DNA of 21,461 bases from CAYPHJ01 sp964410485 (GCA_964410485.1 CAYPHJ010000078.1:1-21461); one strand, 5' to 3'; numbered from the stretch's first letter, positions 1 through 7,487 are shown. The notes: generated by a model from the letters alone, not told the origin. Made by a program: numbers and translations.

Positions 1-54
1 CCGGAACTCGTTGCAAGACTCAGGGATGCCTTAAAGCAGCGGGAAGGGCCCTGA
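1..54 (+). CDS. C-terminal end of a probable TctC/Bug-family binding protein (cut by window edge)
   Basis: The first 17 codons read PELVARLRDALKQREGP and end at TGA (52-54). This resembles the last helix of the intact TctC-like proteins in this window, for example PPATVTQLREVLK at the end of the protein encoded at 14361-15386, and PSVVGILKEILKPKR in the minus-strand one. Bug/TctC proteins are periplasmic solute receptors that classically feed tripartite tricarboxylate transporters. The identification rests on a short helix and on the remnant of the same family directly downstream. The rest of the gene lies to the left of the window. It could be the tail of an unrelated protein. Confidence 0.5.
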   Translation, partial: PELVARLRDALKQREGP

Positions 55-165
55 GTCCATTGTCCGTAAGATTACCCTTGATTGGGGAAATCTCCACGAC
101 GGAGACCGTCGGTCAATAACAGGCTTTCCAGGTCTCAGCGAGCTGGAGTCTGCTGCAGGTTAACA

Positions 166-374
166 TGCGCTCCGGTTCCCGTAAACATGGTCGCAGTTGT
201 TCGCGCTGCGTTCACAAAAACTGTTTGCGGATCTCGAAGTCCTATCAAGTATTGACAAGGTGGGGAGGACACCCGCGCCTCGGCCAGGCGCAGAAGTGGC
301 CAAGATTTTTGCGGGTGTGGTTGGAAATATCGCCTGAGGTGGCTGCAGAGCTGGGCAAAATTATTGCTTTCTAA
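166..374 (+). pseudogene. Frameshifted remnant of a TctC/Bug-family C-terminus
   Basis: No intact gene lies between 55 and 388, but three successive reading frames spell a TctC C-terminus. Frame one (from about 166, clearly from 187) gives VAVVRAAFTKTV, which matches VALLRKAFSATL of the TctC protein at 14361. A +1 shift near 221-226 continues through about 334 and includes GAEVAKIFAGVVGNI, matching GEELEKIVAGLFKL. A second shift near 330 gives SPEVAAELGKIIAF and TAA (372-374), matching PPATVTQLREVLK. Order, spacing and stop position all agree with the family, so this is best read as a decayed paralogue that kept only about 65 C-terminal codons. Upstream, 55-165 shows no clear homology, only a weak TCTCC/GGAGA hairpin at 91-105. 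Sequencing error could mimic the shifts, but missing N-terminal sequence argues for real decay. Confidence 0.6.
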
Positions 375-388
375 AGAGGGACGATCAA

Positions 389-1771
389 ATGGCAAGCGAT
401 CTTCGGTCATACCTTGCTGCACTTGGGGATCACTTATTGGAAATTCGCAAAGAGGTGAATCCCGCAACGGAAATGGGGGCACTTTGCTCCGAAAGTCAGC
501 AACCGCTTTTGTTTCGAAATATAAAAGGCTACCCAGGTTGGCGGGTCTGTGACATTTTGGTCAAAACGCGAACCGCTCAGGCAATCGCTTTGCAGACGAC
601 GCCCGAGAATGTCCTGCCAGAACTAGGCTCGCGGTTGGCTCTAGGTACGAAACCTTGGAAGCTGGTTGAGGATGGTCCAGTTCACGAGATTATTTGGCGC
701 GGCAAGGACGCAGACCTTCTTCGTCTCCCAATTGCAGTTCATACGGAAGGTGACGCGGGCCCTTACATCGGTGGGGGAATGGCGGTCACGAAAGATCCGG
801 ATACAGGAATCCAGAATGTAGCTTTTCTACGTGTGCAGTGCCTAAACGGGCGGCGCGTTGCGTTTTCGATGGCTCCCAGGCACAACTATGAGCATTACCG
901 GAAGTACGAGGCAAGGGGAGAGCCAATGCCAATGGCCATGGTCATAGGCCATCACCCCACCTATGAGATTGCAGCAAACTATAGCGGGCGTTACGGGCTC
1001 GACGAGTTTGAGCTCGCGGGCTCGCTGCTCGGCGAGACCGTGGAAATGGTCAAGTGTAAAACCATCGACCTCCATGTCCCCGCGCACGCGGAGATTGTTA
1101 TCGAAGGAGTCGTCCCGCCACACATCCGTGAAGACGAAGGGCCGTTTGGAGAATTTCAGGGATACAAATCGGATGGTGTGAGGAAAAAAGAGGTGTGGGA
1201 TATCTCGGCCATCACGATGAGGCATGACGCAATTTACCGGCATCTACAGTCGACGCTTGCGACGGATCACCAACGTCTCGTGGCGCTGCCAATGGAGGCC
1301 GGACTTTTTGAGCGGGTTCGTGATGTGGGCGGTCGCGTGGATCTCCACAATGTCTACGTACCTCCGTGGGCGGGAAACTTTACGGTCATCTTGCAGCTCA
1401 CAGCGCAATTTGATGGACAAGTGAGAGATGCGTTACTGGCGGCGCTTTCGAGTTCGTACATTCATCCTAAGATCGCGATTGCGGTTGACGAGGACGTGGA
1501 CATCTTTAGCGCGGAGGATGTACTGTGGGCCGTTTCGACCAGAGTGAATCCGGCAAAGGATGTTTTTACGATTGACGGTACCAATGGTCACCGGCTGGAT
1601 CTAGCGTTTCCGGCTATCGAGAGTCCGGGAAAGCCTTTCCGGCGGCTGGGAAGCAAGATGGGGATCGATGCCACCAAGCCGTCTCTCTTTTTTCCGGATA
1701 AGCGTCAGGAGTTTGAACGTGCCGTACCACGTGGAAAGGGAAGGGTAACGCTCTCGGACTTTTTGAGCTAA
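389..1771 (+). CDS. UbiD-family (de)carboxylase, prenyl-FMN dependent
   Basis: A 460-residue cytoplasmic enzyme of the UbiD/Fdc family, which uses prenylated FMN and a divalent metal for reversible decarboxylation of aromatic or alpha,beta-unsaturated acids. The hallmark EGPFGE is at residues 250-255. Glu250 and Glu255 correspond to the two catalytic glutamates of fungal Fdc1 (277 and 282). Asn143 and Arg148 in IQNVAFLR keep the same five-residue spacing as the Fdc1 metal-ligand Asn and catalytic Arg, and Glu206 in DEFELAG fits the metal-ligand Glu. The MPMAMVIGHHP segment (about residues 180-190) is also typical. The ATG at 389 follows GAGGGA with good spacing. Length is normal for a bacterial UbiD paralogue. 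A UbiX flavin prenyltransferase is not in the window and must be supplied elsewhere. Substrate is unknown. The adjacent ThDP decarboxylase genes suggest a catabolic acid rather than ubiquinone synthesis. Confidence 0.93.
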   Translation: MASDLRSYLAALGDHLLEIRKEVNPATEMGALCSESQQPLLFRNIKGYPGWRVCDILVKTRTAQAIALQTTPENVLPELGSRLALGTKPWKLVEDGPVHEIIWRGKDADLLRLPIAVHTEGDAGPYIGGGMAVTKDPDTGIQNVAFLRVQCLNGRRVAFSMAPRHNYEHYRKYEARGEPMPMAMVIGHHPTYEIAANYSGRYGLDEFELAGSLLGETVEMVKCKTIDLHVPAHAEIVIEGVVPPHIREDEGPFGEFQGYKSDGVRKKEVWDISAITMRHDAIYRHLQSTLATDHQRLVALPMEAGLFERVRDVGGRVDLHNVYVPPWAGNFTVILQLTAQFDGQVRDALLAALSSSYIHPKIAIAVDEDVDIFSAEDVLWAVSTRVNPAKDVFTIDGTNGHRLDLAFPAIESPGKPFRRLGSKMGIDATKPSLFFPDKRQEFERAVPRGKGRVTLSDFLS

Positions 1772-1798
1772 AGAGGCCAACGTACCAGGTCTCTTTTT
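1770..1798 (+). terminator. Stem-loop with T-rich tail after the UbiD gene
   Basis: AAAGAGGCC (1770-1778) pairs with GGTCTCTTT (1788-1796) in a nine-base-pair stem containing one G-U pair, around a nine-base loop. It is followed by TT and, nine bases on, by a second T run (1805-1810). The stem begins inside the TAA stop codon. It looks like a weak or partial intrinsic terminator that could lower read-through to the ThDP genes; an RNA-stability hairpin is the alternative. Confidence 0.5.
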
Positions 1799-1831
1799 GA
1801 GAAATTTTTTGAGTTACCCAGAAGGGAAAAT

Positions 1832-2449
1832 ATGAATAGCGCGTTAAGGAAACCAACGAGGACACAAGTGTTGGGTGAGATTGCACGGCATCTAACGGAA
1901 ACGGATTTAGTCGTCGCCGCGCTGGCAGGTACTACGACCGATTGCCATCAGGTGATGCATCGCCCAGGTAATTTGTACCTCGTGGGGATGGGACTTGTAA
2001 GCCAAGTGGCCTTTGGCCTGGCTTTAGCCCGGCCTAACTGGAGAGTGATTGCGCTCGACACGGATGGAAGCATGCTTCTTGCGCCCAGTATTCTTCCAGT
2101 GATAGCGGTACACAAGCCGGCAAATCTTTACATTCTTGTTTTCGATAACGAACAGCTCTACGGAAGTCGTGGAGGACCGAAGAGCCAGACCGCTGAAGGG
2201 GCTGACATTGCCGGTATGGCGAGGGCTGCAGGCATCGCTCGGTGTGACAACCTCCGGGATGCAGGGCTTGTCCCACCGGCGATCGCCGAGTTTTTTTCTG
2301 GTAGAGGTCCAGCGTGCCTCGTTACGAAGTTTGAGGTAGGGCCTCGCGCTCCTGGACCGAAAATGGACGGGCAAGAAAATAAATATACACTCATCCGGTA
2401 CATAGAAGGAAAAGAAAAAATCGAGATCCTCGGGCCGCCCAAACCTTAG
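1832..2449 (+). CDS. ThDP-dependent decarboxylase, PP-domain (beta) subunit, ComE/phosphonopyruvate-decarboxylase type
   Basis: A 205-residue protein corresponding to the C-terminal thiamine-diphosphate (PP) domain of 2-oxo-acid decarboxylases. Such stand-alone subunits are known in sulfopyruvate decarboxylase (ComE) and resemble the C-terminal half of phosphonopyruvate decarboxylase. The cofactor motif, normally GDG...N, reads D76-T-D78-G-S here and ends at FDN106E about 26 residues later. The first glycine of GDG is replaced by Thr77, while the metal-binding Asp78 and Asn106 are kept. The upstream segment NLYLVGMGLVSQVAFGLALA (about residues 48-67) is the usual glycine-rich approach to the cofactor. 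AAGGGA (1822-1827) precedes the ATG. The Pyr-domain partner is the next gene, and active sites should form at their interface. Order is beta then alpha, opposite to the usual comDE order. Substrate is not predictable. Confidence 0.87.
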   Translation: MNSALRKPTRTQVLGEIARHLTETDLVVAALAGTTTDCHQVMHRPGNLYLVGMGLVSQVAFGLALARPNWRVIALDTDGSMLLAPSILPVIAVHKPANLYILVFDNEQLYGSRGGPKSQTAEGADIAGMARAAGIARCDNLRDAGLVPPAIAEFFSGRGPACLVTKFEVGPRAPGPKMDGQENKYTLIRYIEGKEKIEILGPPKP

Positions 2450-2472
2450 CGACTGTCGTGAGTTGCTAGGTT
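2442..2472 (+). terminator. Stem-loop overlapping the stop codon of the ThDP beta gene
   Basis: AACCTTAGCGAC (2442-2453) pairs with GTTGCTAGGTT (2462-2472). The stem has about eleven base pairs, with one bulged T and one G-U pair, around an eight-base loop. The TAG stop (2447-2449) lies inside the 5' arm, so a translating ribosome would open the hairpin. No proper T tract follows (GTTTCG), so this is more likely an mRNA-stability or attenuation element than a full terminator. Confidence 0.4.
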
Positions 2473-2552
2473 GTTTCGATTACAGAAGAGCTCTTGTTCG
2501 CAAATTCGCAGGAGACGCGGATTGACCCGGACAGCACAAGGAGGTGCTTAAC

Positions 2553-3056
2553 ATGTTAGCGGACGCCGCGGCCGCAGCTCACAGTTCCATCATTGAGGCC
2601 GGAATTAATTTTGTCGCTTGCCTCCCGGACTCGGCTTTTCAGGAACTCTATCAGCCGCTCTCGGCCGACCCGCGAATCCAATATGTGCAAGTTGCCAATG
2701 AAAGCGACGGTGCGGGTATTTGTATGGGTGCCTGGCTGGGAGGAAGTAAGCCAGCTCTCCTGGTTGAGAATACCGGTTTTTCTCTTGCCTCCTATGCATT
2801 ACTTCGCGGTCCCATTGCGTTTGGCGTGCCTGTATTGCTTCTCATTAGTCACCGCGGCGGGCTTGGCGATGAGAGGTGGTTCTCGGTGCCTTTTGGATGG
2901 GCTACGGAGCCGCTACTGCAGGCACTGAGGATCACTTACCAAGTGGTAGGCAGACCTACGGAGATTCGCGACGCAGTTGTTGGAGCTGCGAGGTCCATGA
3001 ATGCTCTTCAGGCCCCGGTGGCTGTTGTATTCTCGAAGACGCTGCTCTTTGCGTAG
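2553..3056 (+). CDS. ThDP-dependent decarboxylase, Pyr-domain (alpha) subunit, ComD type
   Basis: A 167-residue protein matching the N-terminal pyrimidine-binding domain of ThDP decarboxylases, as in ComD of sulfopyruvate decarboxylase. The conserved activating glutamate that contacts the thiazolium-pyrimidine system is Glu50 in VANESDGAGICMGAWLGG. The following segment, with PALLVENTGFSLAS and VPVLLLISHRG, is typical of the family. The ATG at 2553 follows a near-perfect AAGGAGG (2538-2544) at eight bases. An in-frame GTG at 2544 overlaps that site, so it is a worse start. It should form a heteromer with the product of 1832-2449. Two catalytic halves encoded separately and adjacent to a UbiD gene suggest removal of carboxylates from a 2-oxo acid and from an unsaturated or aromatic acid in one pathway. 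This is inferred from context only. Confidence 0.87.
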   Translation: MLADAAAAAHSSIIEAGINFVACLPDSAFQELYQPLSADPRIQYVQVANESDGAGICMGAWLGGSKPALLVENTGFSLASYALLRGPIAFGVPVLLLISHRGGLGDERWFSVPFGWATEPLLQALRITYQVVGRPTEIRDAVVGAARSMNALQAPVAVVFSKTLLFA

Positions 3057-3242
3057 CTTGGCCGGTCTCGCGCCCGTATCTGCCAATAATGAGACCTTCT
3101 GCGACTTTGTCTTTGCCTACGCGTATTGAGTTCTGTGACCATGAAGTGCCGCTGCGCCTGAAGGCCACAAAGGAAACGAATGGGTCCCCGGTCGCGTGCG
3201 AAGTGCAATCAAGATCAATGCTGAAAAAATCCGGGAGTGCAA

Positions 3243-3278
3243 CCGGCCGCCTTGGCTGATATGGTTCGATGCGGCCGG
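3243..3278. repeat. GC-rich inverted repeat, possible hairpin or operator
   Basis: CCGGCCGC (3243-3250) and GCGGCCGG (3271-3278) are exact reverse complements separated by 20 bases. In RNA this would be a strong eight-pair stem. No T tract follows, so Rho-independent termination is unlikely. A protein-binding dyad or a leader structure is possible. Confidence 0.45.
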
Positions 3279-3361
3279 CAGCACCACCGCTCTTTAAACT
3301 TCGAGGACTCGGTTGCGCATTTTGTTAGCGATCACCGACCCGCCTGCAGACTCTCGGCCGC

Positions 3362-3403
3362 ACTCTTGTCGTGCCCCGCCGAAGACTTTCCGTAGACAAG
3401 AGT
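3362..3403. repeat. Nine-base inverted repeat just upstream of the first Mo-hydroxylase gene
   Basis: ACTCTTGTC (3362-3370) and GACAAGAGT (3395-3403) are exact reverse complements, separated by 24 bases. The arms lie 43-84 bases before the preferred TTG start (3446). They flank the GTG at 3371 and sit just before the ATG at 3413. This could be an operator for a dimeric regulator or a leader stem. No regulator gene is present in the window. Confidence 0.45.
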
Positions 3404-3445
3404 CGGTGGGCTATGTTAGCCAAAAGCTTCAGGAGATCTGCCAAT

Positions 3446-5740
3446 TTGAAATTGCCCAAACATTTTGCGTTCGTGGGAAGTTCTACGATCCGTTCGGATG
3501 GAGTACCGAAGGTTACGGGGCAGACTCACTATACAGCTGATTACAGTCTACCTGGTATGATTTGGGGAAAGTGTCTGCGCAGTCCCCATCCGCACGCCAG
3601 AATCATTCGGATCGACACACACCGGGCGAAAAAGGTTCGCGGCGTACTTGCCGTACTGACTGCTTCGGATCTGCCGGATCGGTTGATCGGGATTAAAATG
3701 AAGGACATGCCGATCCTCGCTAAGGACCGGGTTCGATTTATCGGTGAACGGGTGGCCGTGGTCGGAGCGGAGTCAATCGAGATCGCAGAGGAAGCTCTCA
3801 GTCTCATAACGGTAGAATACGCCGACCTTCCGGCAGTTCACGATCCGCTACAAGCCATGTCCCCGAATGCGCCGATTATCCATGAGGCGCTCAGGAGTTA
3901 CCAAGGGCTTAGGCTTCCCCTGCCCGAGATTCCCAACGTTCACTCTTATATCCAATGGCAACAAGGAAACTGTGAAAAAGGCCTATCCGAGTCCGACTTC
4001 GTCTTCGAGCAGGCCTTTAACACGCAGCGAGTCCACCAGGGCTACCTTGAGCCCCATGCGGCTATTGTTCAGATTGACACCTCAGGCCGAGCCATAATCC
4101 GAGCGCCAGCGAAGCAGGCCTATGTTAACCGAGAGAACCTTTCCGAGTGGCTTGGTTTGGATCAAAAGAACATCGTCTTTCAGCTCGGCTCAATAGGAGG
4201 TGACTTCGGTGGTAAGAACACGCTGATGGACATCCCGCTCTGCTATTGTTTAGCCAAGGTCACCGCGAGACCGGTGAAGATGGTGATGAGTTATTTTGAG
4301 GAGCTGACTGCCGCCCATCCTCGCCATGCTTCTGTCATCACGATCAAGACAGGCGTAAAAAAAGATGGCCGCCTGTGGGCCAGGGATTTCAAAGCTGTTT
4401 TCAACGGCGGCGCTTACGCAGCTATCAAGGAAAACGATACAATCAATCTACCGGGAGCCCGACACGGAAATGGGGCATATCACATCCCTCATTTCACCAT
4501 TCAGGCTTTTTCGGTGTACACCAACTCAACGCCGAGCGGGATCATGCGAGGGCCGGGAGACGCGCAAGTCAACTTCGCCGTGGAATCCCATATGGATTAT
4601 ATCGCAGACAAGCTTGGAATAGAGCCGTGTGACTTCCGCCACCGTAATGTGCTCAAACGCGGAGCCATCCTTCCGCATGGAATATGTTTGAATAGCGATA
4701 TGGGAACTCGCGTCCTGGAGGTGATGGGTCGAAAGCTCCGCTCGATTGCTTCCAGGAAAAAGCGGCCGTACGTTGGACGCGGGTTCGCCCTTGGATTTCG
4801 CGACGTCAACTTTGGTGAAGCCAATATAGAGGTCGGAATAAGGGAGGACGGGACGGCTTACATCTTGACTACCGTTCCTGATACAGGGACCGGCGCGCAC
4901 ACGATATTTCGTCAGATCGTGGCAGAAGTGCTTGGAATACCGCCCGAAGGCATCGAGGTCATCCTTGGGACTACGGACACGTTTCCTACAGATTTGAGAG
5001 TTATTGCGAGCCTGGTGACCTATTTGGGGGGACAGGCAATTCAGAAGGCCGCTTTAGCACTGCGCGATTGTATGATTGAAACTGCTGCGTTCCACTTCAA
5101 GTGTTTTCCGCCGGAGATACATCTAACTCAAGACGTTGTCTTGGGGCCGGCGAAGCGCAAGCTCCAGCTCTCTGAATTGGCTTCTCTGGCAATCTTGAGC
5201 GAAAAGCCGTTGGTTGCGAGAGGAACCTTCACGGTCAAAGAACGCACCGGGGCGTCCTGCTTTTTCGCTCAGGGAGCAGAGGTCGAGATAGACCCCGAGA
5301 CTGGTCAGGTGAGGGTCCGGAAAGTTATCTCCGCTCACGATGTGGCGACCATCATCAATCCGATTACGCATCAGGGGCAGGTCGATGGAGGCACGATTCA
5401 GGGTTTTGGCTTCGCGTTGATAGAGAATCTCATCGAGGATAACGGGAACATTCTCACGACCAATTTAGGCGAGTATAAGCTCCCGAATATTTGTGATATT
5501 CCGGAACACGAGATGTTCCATGTCCGAGACCGTGAAGGGCCGGGCCCATTTCAGGCGAAGCCTGTTGGTGAACATGGGGCCATACCTATGGCCGCAGCCA
5601 TCGCGAATGCAGTCTATGACGCTATTGGCGTTCAGATTCGGGATTTGCCCATTACCGCGGAAAACGTCTATGTTGCAATGCAAAAAAGAAGAATGCCGAT
5701 GAGGGGCTCTAGAGAAAGTAAAAGAACAGCCGTGAGCTGA
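3446..5740 (+). CDS. Xanthine-dehydrogenase/CoxL-family molybdenum hydroxylase large subunit (copy 1)
   Basis: A 764-residue (from TTG) molybdopterin-binding subunit of the xanthine oxidase family, which hydroxylates carbon next to nitrogen or in aldehydes and aromatics. It has the N-terminal a/b-hammerhead domain (DGVPKVTG through about residue 130), GGDFGGK at 251-257 and the catalytic-base motif VGEHG with Glu709. The start is uncertain. TTG 3446 has AGGAG ten bases upstream and gives the same N-terminal length as copy 2; ATG 3413 and GTG 3371 lack good ribosome sites. Compared with copy 2, the conserved Arg in ASR-T is Leu523 (ASLVT), and RAPGGPQ reads RGPGDAQ, so its pocket or cofactor contacts may have diverged. 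No [2Fe-2S] or FAD subunit gene is adjacent. Electron-transfer partners must come from elsewhere, or the enzyme works differently. Confidence 0.9.
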   Translation: MKLPKHFAFVGSSTIRSDGVPKVTGQTHYTADYSLPGMIWGKCLRSPHPHARIIRIDTHRAKKVRGVLAVLTASDLPDRLIGIKMKDMPILAKDRVRFIGERVAVVGAESIEIAEEALSLITVEYADLPAVHDPLQAMSPNAPIIHEALRSYQGLRLPLPEIPNVHSYIQWQQGNCEKGLSESDFVFEQAFNTQRVHQGYLEPHAAIVQIDTSGRAIIRAPAKQAYVNRENLSEWLGLDQKNIVFQLGSIGGDFGGKNTLMDIPLCYCLAKVTARPVKMVMSYFEELTAAHPRHASVITIKTGVKKDGRLWARDFKAVFNGGAYAAIKENDTINLPGARHGNGAYHIPHFTIQAFSVYTNSTPSGIMRGPGDAQVNFAVESHMDYIADKLGIEPCDFRHRNVLKRGAILPHGICLNSDMGTRVLEVMGRKLRSIASRKKRPYVGRGFALGFRDVNFGEANIEVGIREDGTAYILTTVPDTGTGAHTIFRQIVAEVLGIPPEGIEVILGTTDTFPTDLRVIASLVTYLGGQAIQKAALALRDCMIETAAFHFKCFPPEIHLTQDVVLGPAKRKLQLSELASLAILSEKPLVARGTFTVKERTGASCFFAQGAEVEIDPETGQVRVRKVISAHDVATIINPITHQGQVDGGTIQGFGFALIENLIEDNGNILTTNLGEYKLPNICDIPEHEMFHVRDREGPGPFQAKPVGEHGAIPMAAAIANAVYDAIGVQIRDLPITAENVYVAMQKRRMPMRGSRESKRTAVS

Positions 5741-5764
5741 TCGCGGCACGTTATAGCGCTTTCA

Positions 5765-5784
5765 GCGATAAGCAATCGCCTTTT
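5765..5784 (+). terminator. Small stem-loop with short T run before the cupin gene
   Basis: GCGAT (5765-5769) pairs with ATCGC (5775-5779) around AAGCA, followed by CTTTT. Five pairs and four T residues make only a weak intrinsic terminator. It lies between the stop of the Mo-hydroxylase gene and the ribosome site (AAAGGGAG) of the cupin gene, so read-through is likely. Confidence 0.25.
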
Positions 5785-5804
5785 GGTGAGAAAGGGAGAA
5801 CTTT

Positions 5805-6332
5805 ATGAATAAAATTGCTCGGCATCCACGCAATCCAGCCGTGGTCAACATGAGTATCGAAGAGATCGTGCAGCGCTACACGGTCCGGTTTCCTGATATC
5901 AAGCCTGTCTGGGACGTATTTGATGATGCGAAAATCGCCGGTTATCGTCGGGCTCAGTACCGATACATCGGGCAAACGCTCGGGAAACCGGATATTAAAT
6001 ACATTCCGGCTGGCGCTTTTCGGCTGTCTATTATGCATGTGCCACCCGGTGAAGGGAATGCGCCTCACACGCATCCGGTCGAGGAGGTTTTCTTCGTCTT
6101 ACGGGGAAACTTGATGGTGTTCTTTGAGGAGGAAGATGGCCGGCGGCTCGAAACCAATCTCGGCCCTTGGGATTGCGTTTCCTGCCCAGGCGGCGTCATT
6201 CACGGCTATCAAAATAATGGCGTCGAGCCCGTGTTTCTGCAGGTTATGGTTGGTCAGCGGGATCCGGAACCGATGGGATATACGGATGCAGAACTCTACG
6301 CGCAGCAGAATCCGCGTCCTGCCGGTGGCTAG
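5805..6332 (+). CDS. Single-domain cupin protein
   Basis: A 175-residue soluble protein with one conserved beta-barrel cupin domain in its second half. Motif 1 is PHTHPVEEVFFVLRG, with His88, His90 and Glu94. Motif 2 is CPGGVIHGYQN, with His133. These four residues form the classical metal site (3-His/1-Glu), so a metal-dependent dioxygenase, isomerase or decarboxylase, or a ligand sensor, is possible. The first 60 residues are an extension of unknown role. The ATG follows AAAGGGAG. It sits between the first Mo-hydroxylase gene and a TctC gene on the same strand, so it probably acts in the same catabolic pathway. A precise reaction cannot be assigned. Confidence 0.85.
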   Translation: MNKIARHPRNPAVVNMSIEEIVQRYTVRFPDIKPVWDVFDDAKIAGYRRAQYRYIGQTLGKPDIKYIPAGAFRLSIMHVPPGEGNAPHTHPVEEVFFVLRGNLMVFFEEEDGRRLETNLGPWDCVSCPGGVIHGYQNNGVEPVFLQVMVGQRDPEPMGYTDAELYAQQNPRPAGG

Positions 6333-6399
6333 GGCGAGCCTTCGAGAACAAAATCTCTGATTCCTTTTGGGCCTTTATTCTTTATTACAGGAGCCGCAA

Positions 6400-7446
6400 A
6401 TGACTATACGTAGAACGCGCCTGTTTATCTTCTTAATCGGTTTGGCCTTGGCAATCTTTCACACAAATCCAACGTTCGGACAGGACTCCTATAAGGGAAA
6501 AACGATGGCAATCATCGTTGGTACAGCCCCCGGCGGTGGATTTGATACCTACGCGCGAATCATTGCGCGCCATTTTGGGAAGCATCTGCCCGGAAACCCC
6601 AATATTATCGTGCAGAACATGCCTGGTGCTGGGCAAATGATAGCTGCCAACCACCTGTATAACAGGGCGGAGCCCGACGGCTTAACCATAGGAATGTTCT
6701 CGGGTTCGGTGATCTTCAGACATGTCCTGGGAGAAAAGGGCGTGATGTTTGATGGGCGCAAGTTCGGCTGGTTGGGCGCACCGGCTCCGGAGAGACATGC
6801 TTGCGTTCTAACTGAGAAAAGCGGAATAAAAAGTTTGCAGGATTGGTTCGCCTCCAAGCGAACCATCAACATCGGGTCTCTTGGACCAGGAAACTCCACA
6901 TCAGCTTGGCCCCATCTGCTCAAGGCAGTCCTCGGGCTTCCCATCAACGTTACCGAAGGATATAAAGGCACCTCTGCGCTTCGGCTTGCAGCTGAGTCTG
7001 GAGAAATCGATGGCGCATGCTGGGGATGGGATTCGATCAAAGTAACATGGGCAGAAGGGATCAAATCGGGATTTGTGCGGCCGGTGATCCAGATGACGCT
7101 TGAGCCCCATCCAGATCTGACTAAGGTGCCGGTTGCTGTCCACCATGCTAAAACCACAAGAGGGCAGGACCTCCTGAGGCTTGGGTCTCAGGCTTACGGC
7201 CCTGCCTCGCTCCCATTCTCCTCGCCGCCGGGACTAGCAAAGGACCTTTTGCTTACACTTCAAAATGGGTTCATGGCAACCATGAAGGACCGCGAGTTTT
7301 TGGCGGAGATAAAAAAGGCCAATCTAGTTGTCAGTCCTGTCGACGCCATGACGATTGCCAAAACGGTGGCAGGTCTTTACATGACAGAGCCAAAGCTGCT
7401 CGATAATTTCCGAGAGGTCATCGGATTAAGCACTCCACAGCGCTGA
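6400..7446 (+). CDS. TctC/Bug-family periplasmic substrate-binding protein (copy A)
   Basis: A 348-residue exported binding protein. ATG 6400 has CAGGAG (6388-6393) at a good distance; an in-frame TTG at 6367 has none. The signal peptide is an RR-TR n-region, a hydrophobic core at residues 8-20, and probable cleavage after TFG (residue 27). Family motifs are GGGFDTYAR, the PGNP-to-NMPGAG loop, and GEIDGACWGWDSIK in the second lobe. The Bug fold binds small carboxylates between two lobes. No TctA or TctB permease is in the window, which is common for the large orphan Bug families. Its position between the cupin and the second Mo-hydroxylase suggests it captures the substrate of these enzymes. 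It is paralogous to the proteins at 14361 and at 19877-20935. Confidence 0.92.
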   Translation: MTIRRTRLFIFLIGLALAIFHTNPTFGQDSYKGKTMAIIVGTAPGGGFDTYARIIARHFGKHLPGNPNIIVQNMPGAGQMIAANHLYNRAEPDGLTIGMFSGSVIFRHVLGEKGVMFDGRKFGWLGAPAPERHACVLTEKSGIKSLQDWFASKRTINIGSLGPGNSTSAWPHLLKAVLGLPINVTEGYKGTSALRLAAESGEIDGACWGWDSIKVTWAEGIKSGFVRPVIQMTLEPHPDLTKVPVAVHHAKTTRGQDLLRLGSQAYGPASLPFSSPPGLAKDLLLTLQNGFMATMKDREFLAEIKKANLVVSPVDAMTIAKTVAGLYMTEPKLLDNFREVIGLSTPQR

Positions 7447-7487
7447 TCAGCAGCGAGAACTACACTTTAAAACGTGACCACGTTCGT

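Larger units (their letters stand above)
3057..3445 (+). other. Non-coding leader before the first Mo-hydroxylase gene
   Basis: This 389-base gap has no convincing protein-coding content in either strand; reading frames across it resemble no family and lack ribosome sites. It contains two perfect inverted repeats (3243-3278 and 3362-3403, listed separately) and the AGGAG ribosome site (3431-3435) of the next gene. I see no clear promoter hexamer pair. It may be the regulatory leader separating the UbiD/ThDP unit from the Mo-hydroxylase unit. If translation of the next gene actually began at GTG 3371 or ATG 3413, the coding region would extend into it. Confidence 0.5.

Noticed and set aside
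252..257. Perfect TTGACA -35-like hexamer upstream of the UbiD gene
   Set aside because: No -10-like hexamer at 16-18 bases, and the bases are explained as part of the TctC remnant coding frame.
3057..3370. Possible extra gene or missing FeS subunit between the ThDP alpha and first Mo-hydroxylase genes
   Set aside because: No frame has the Cys-rich motifs of a [2Fe-2S] subunit, and none has a plausible start with ribosome site.
6549..7157. Long antisense open frame (202 codons) within TctC copy A
   Set aside because: The sense strand has an unmistakable TctC gene; the antisense product resembles nothing and has no upstream signals.
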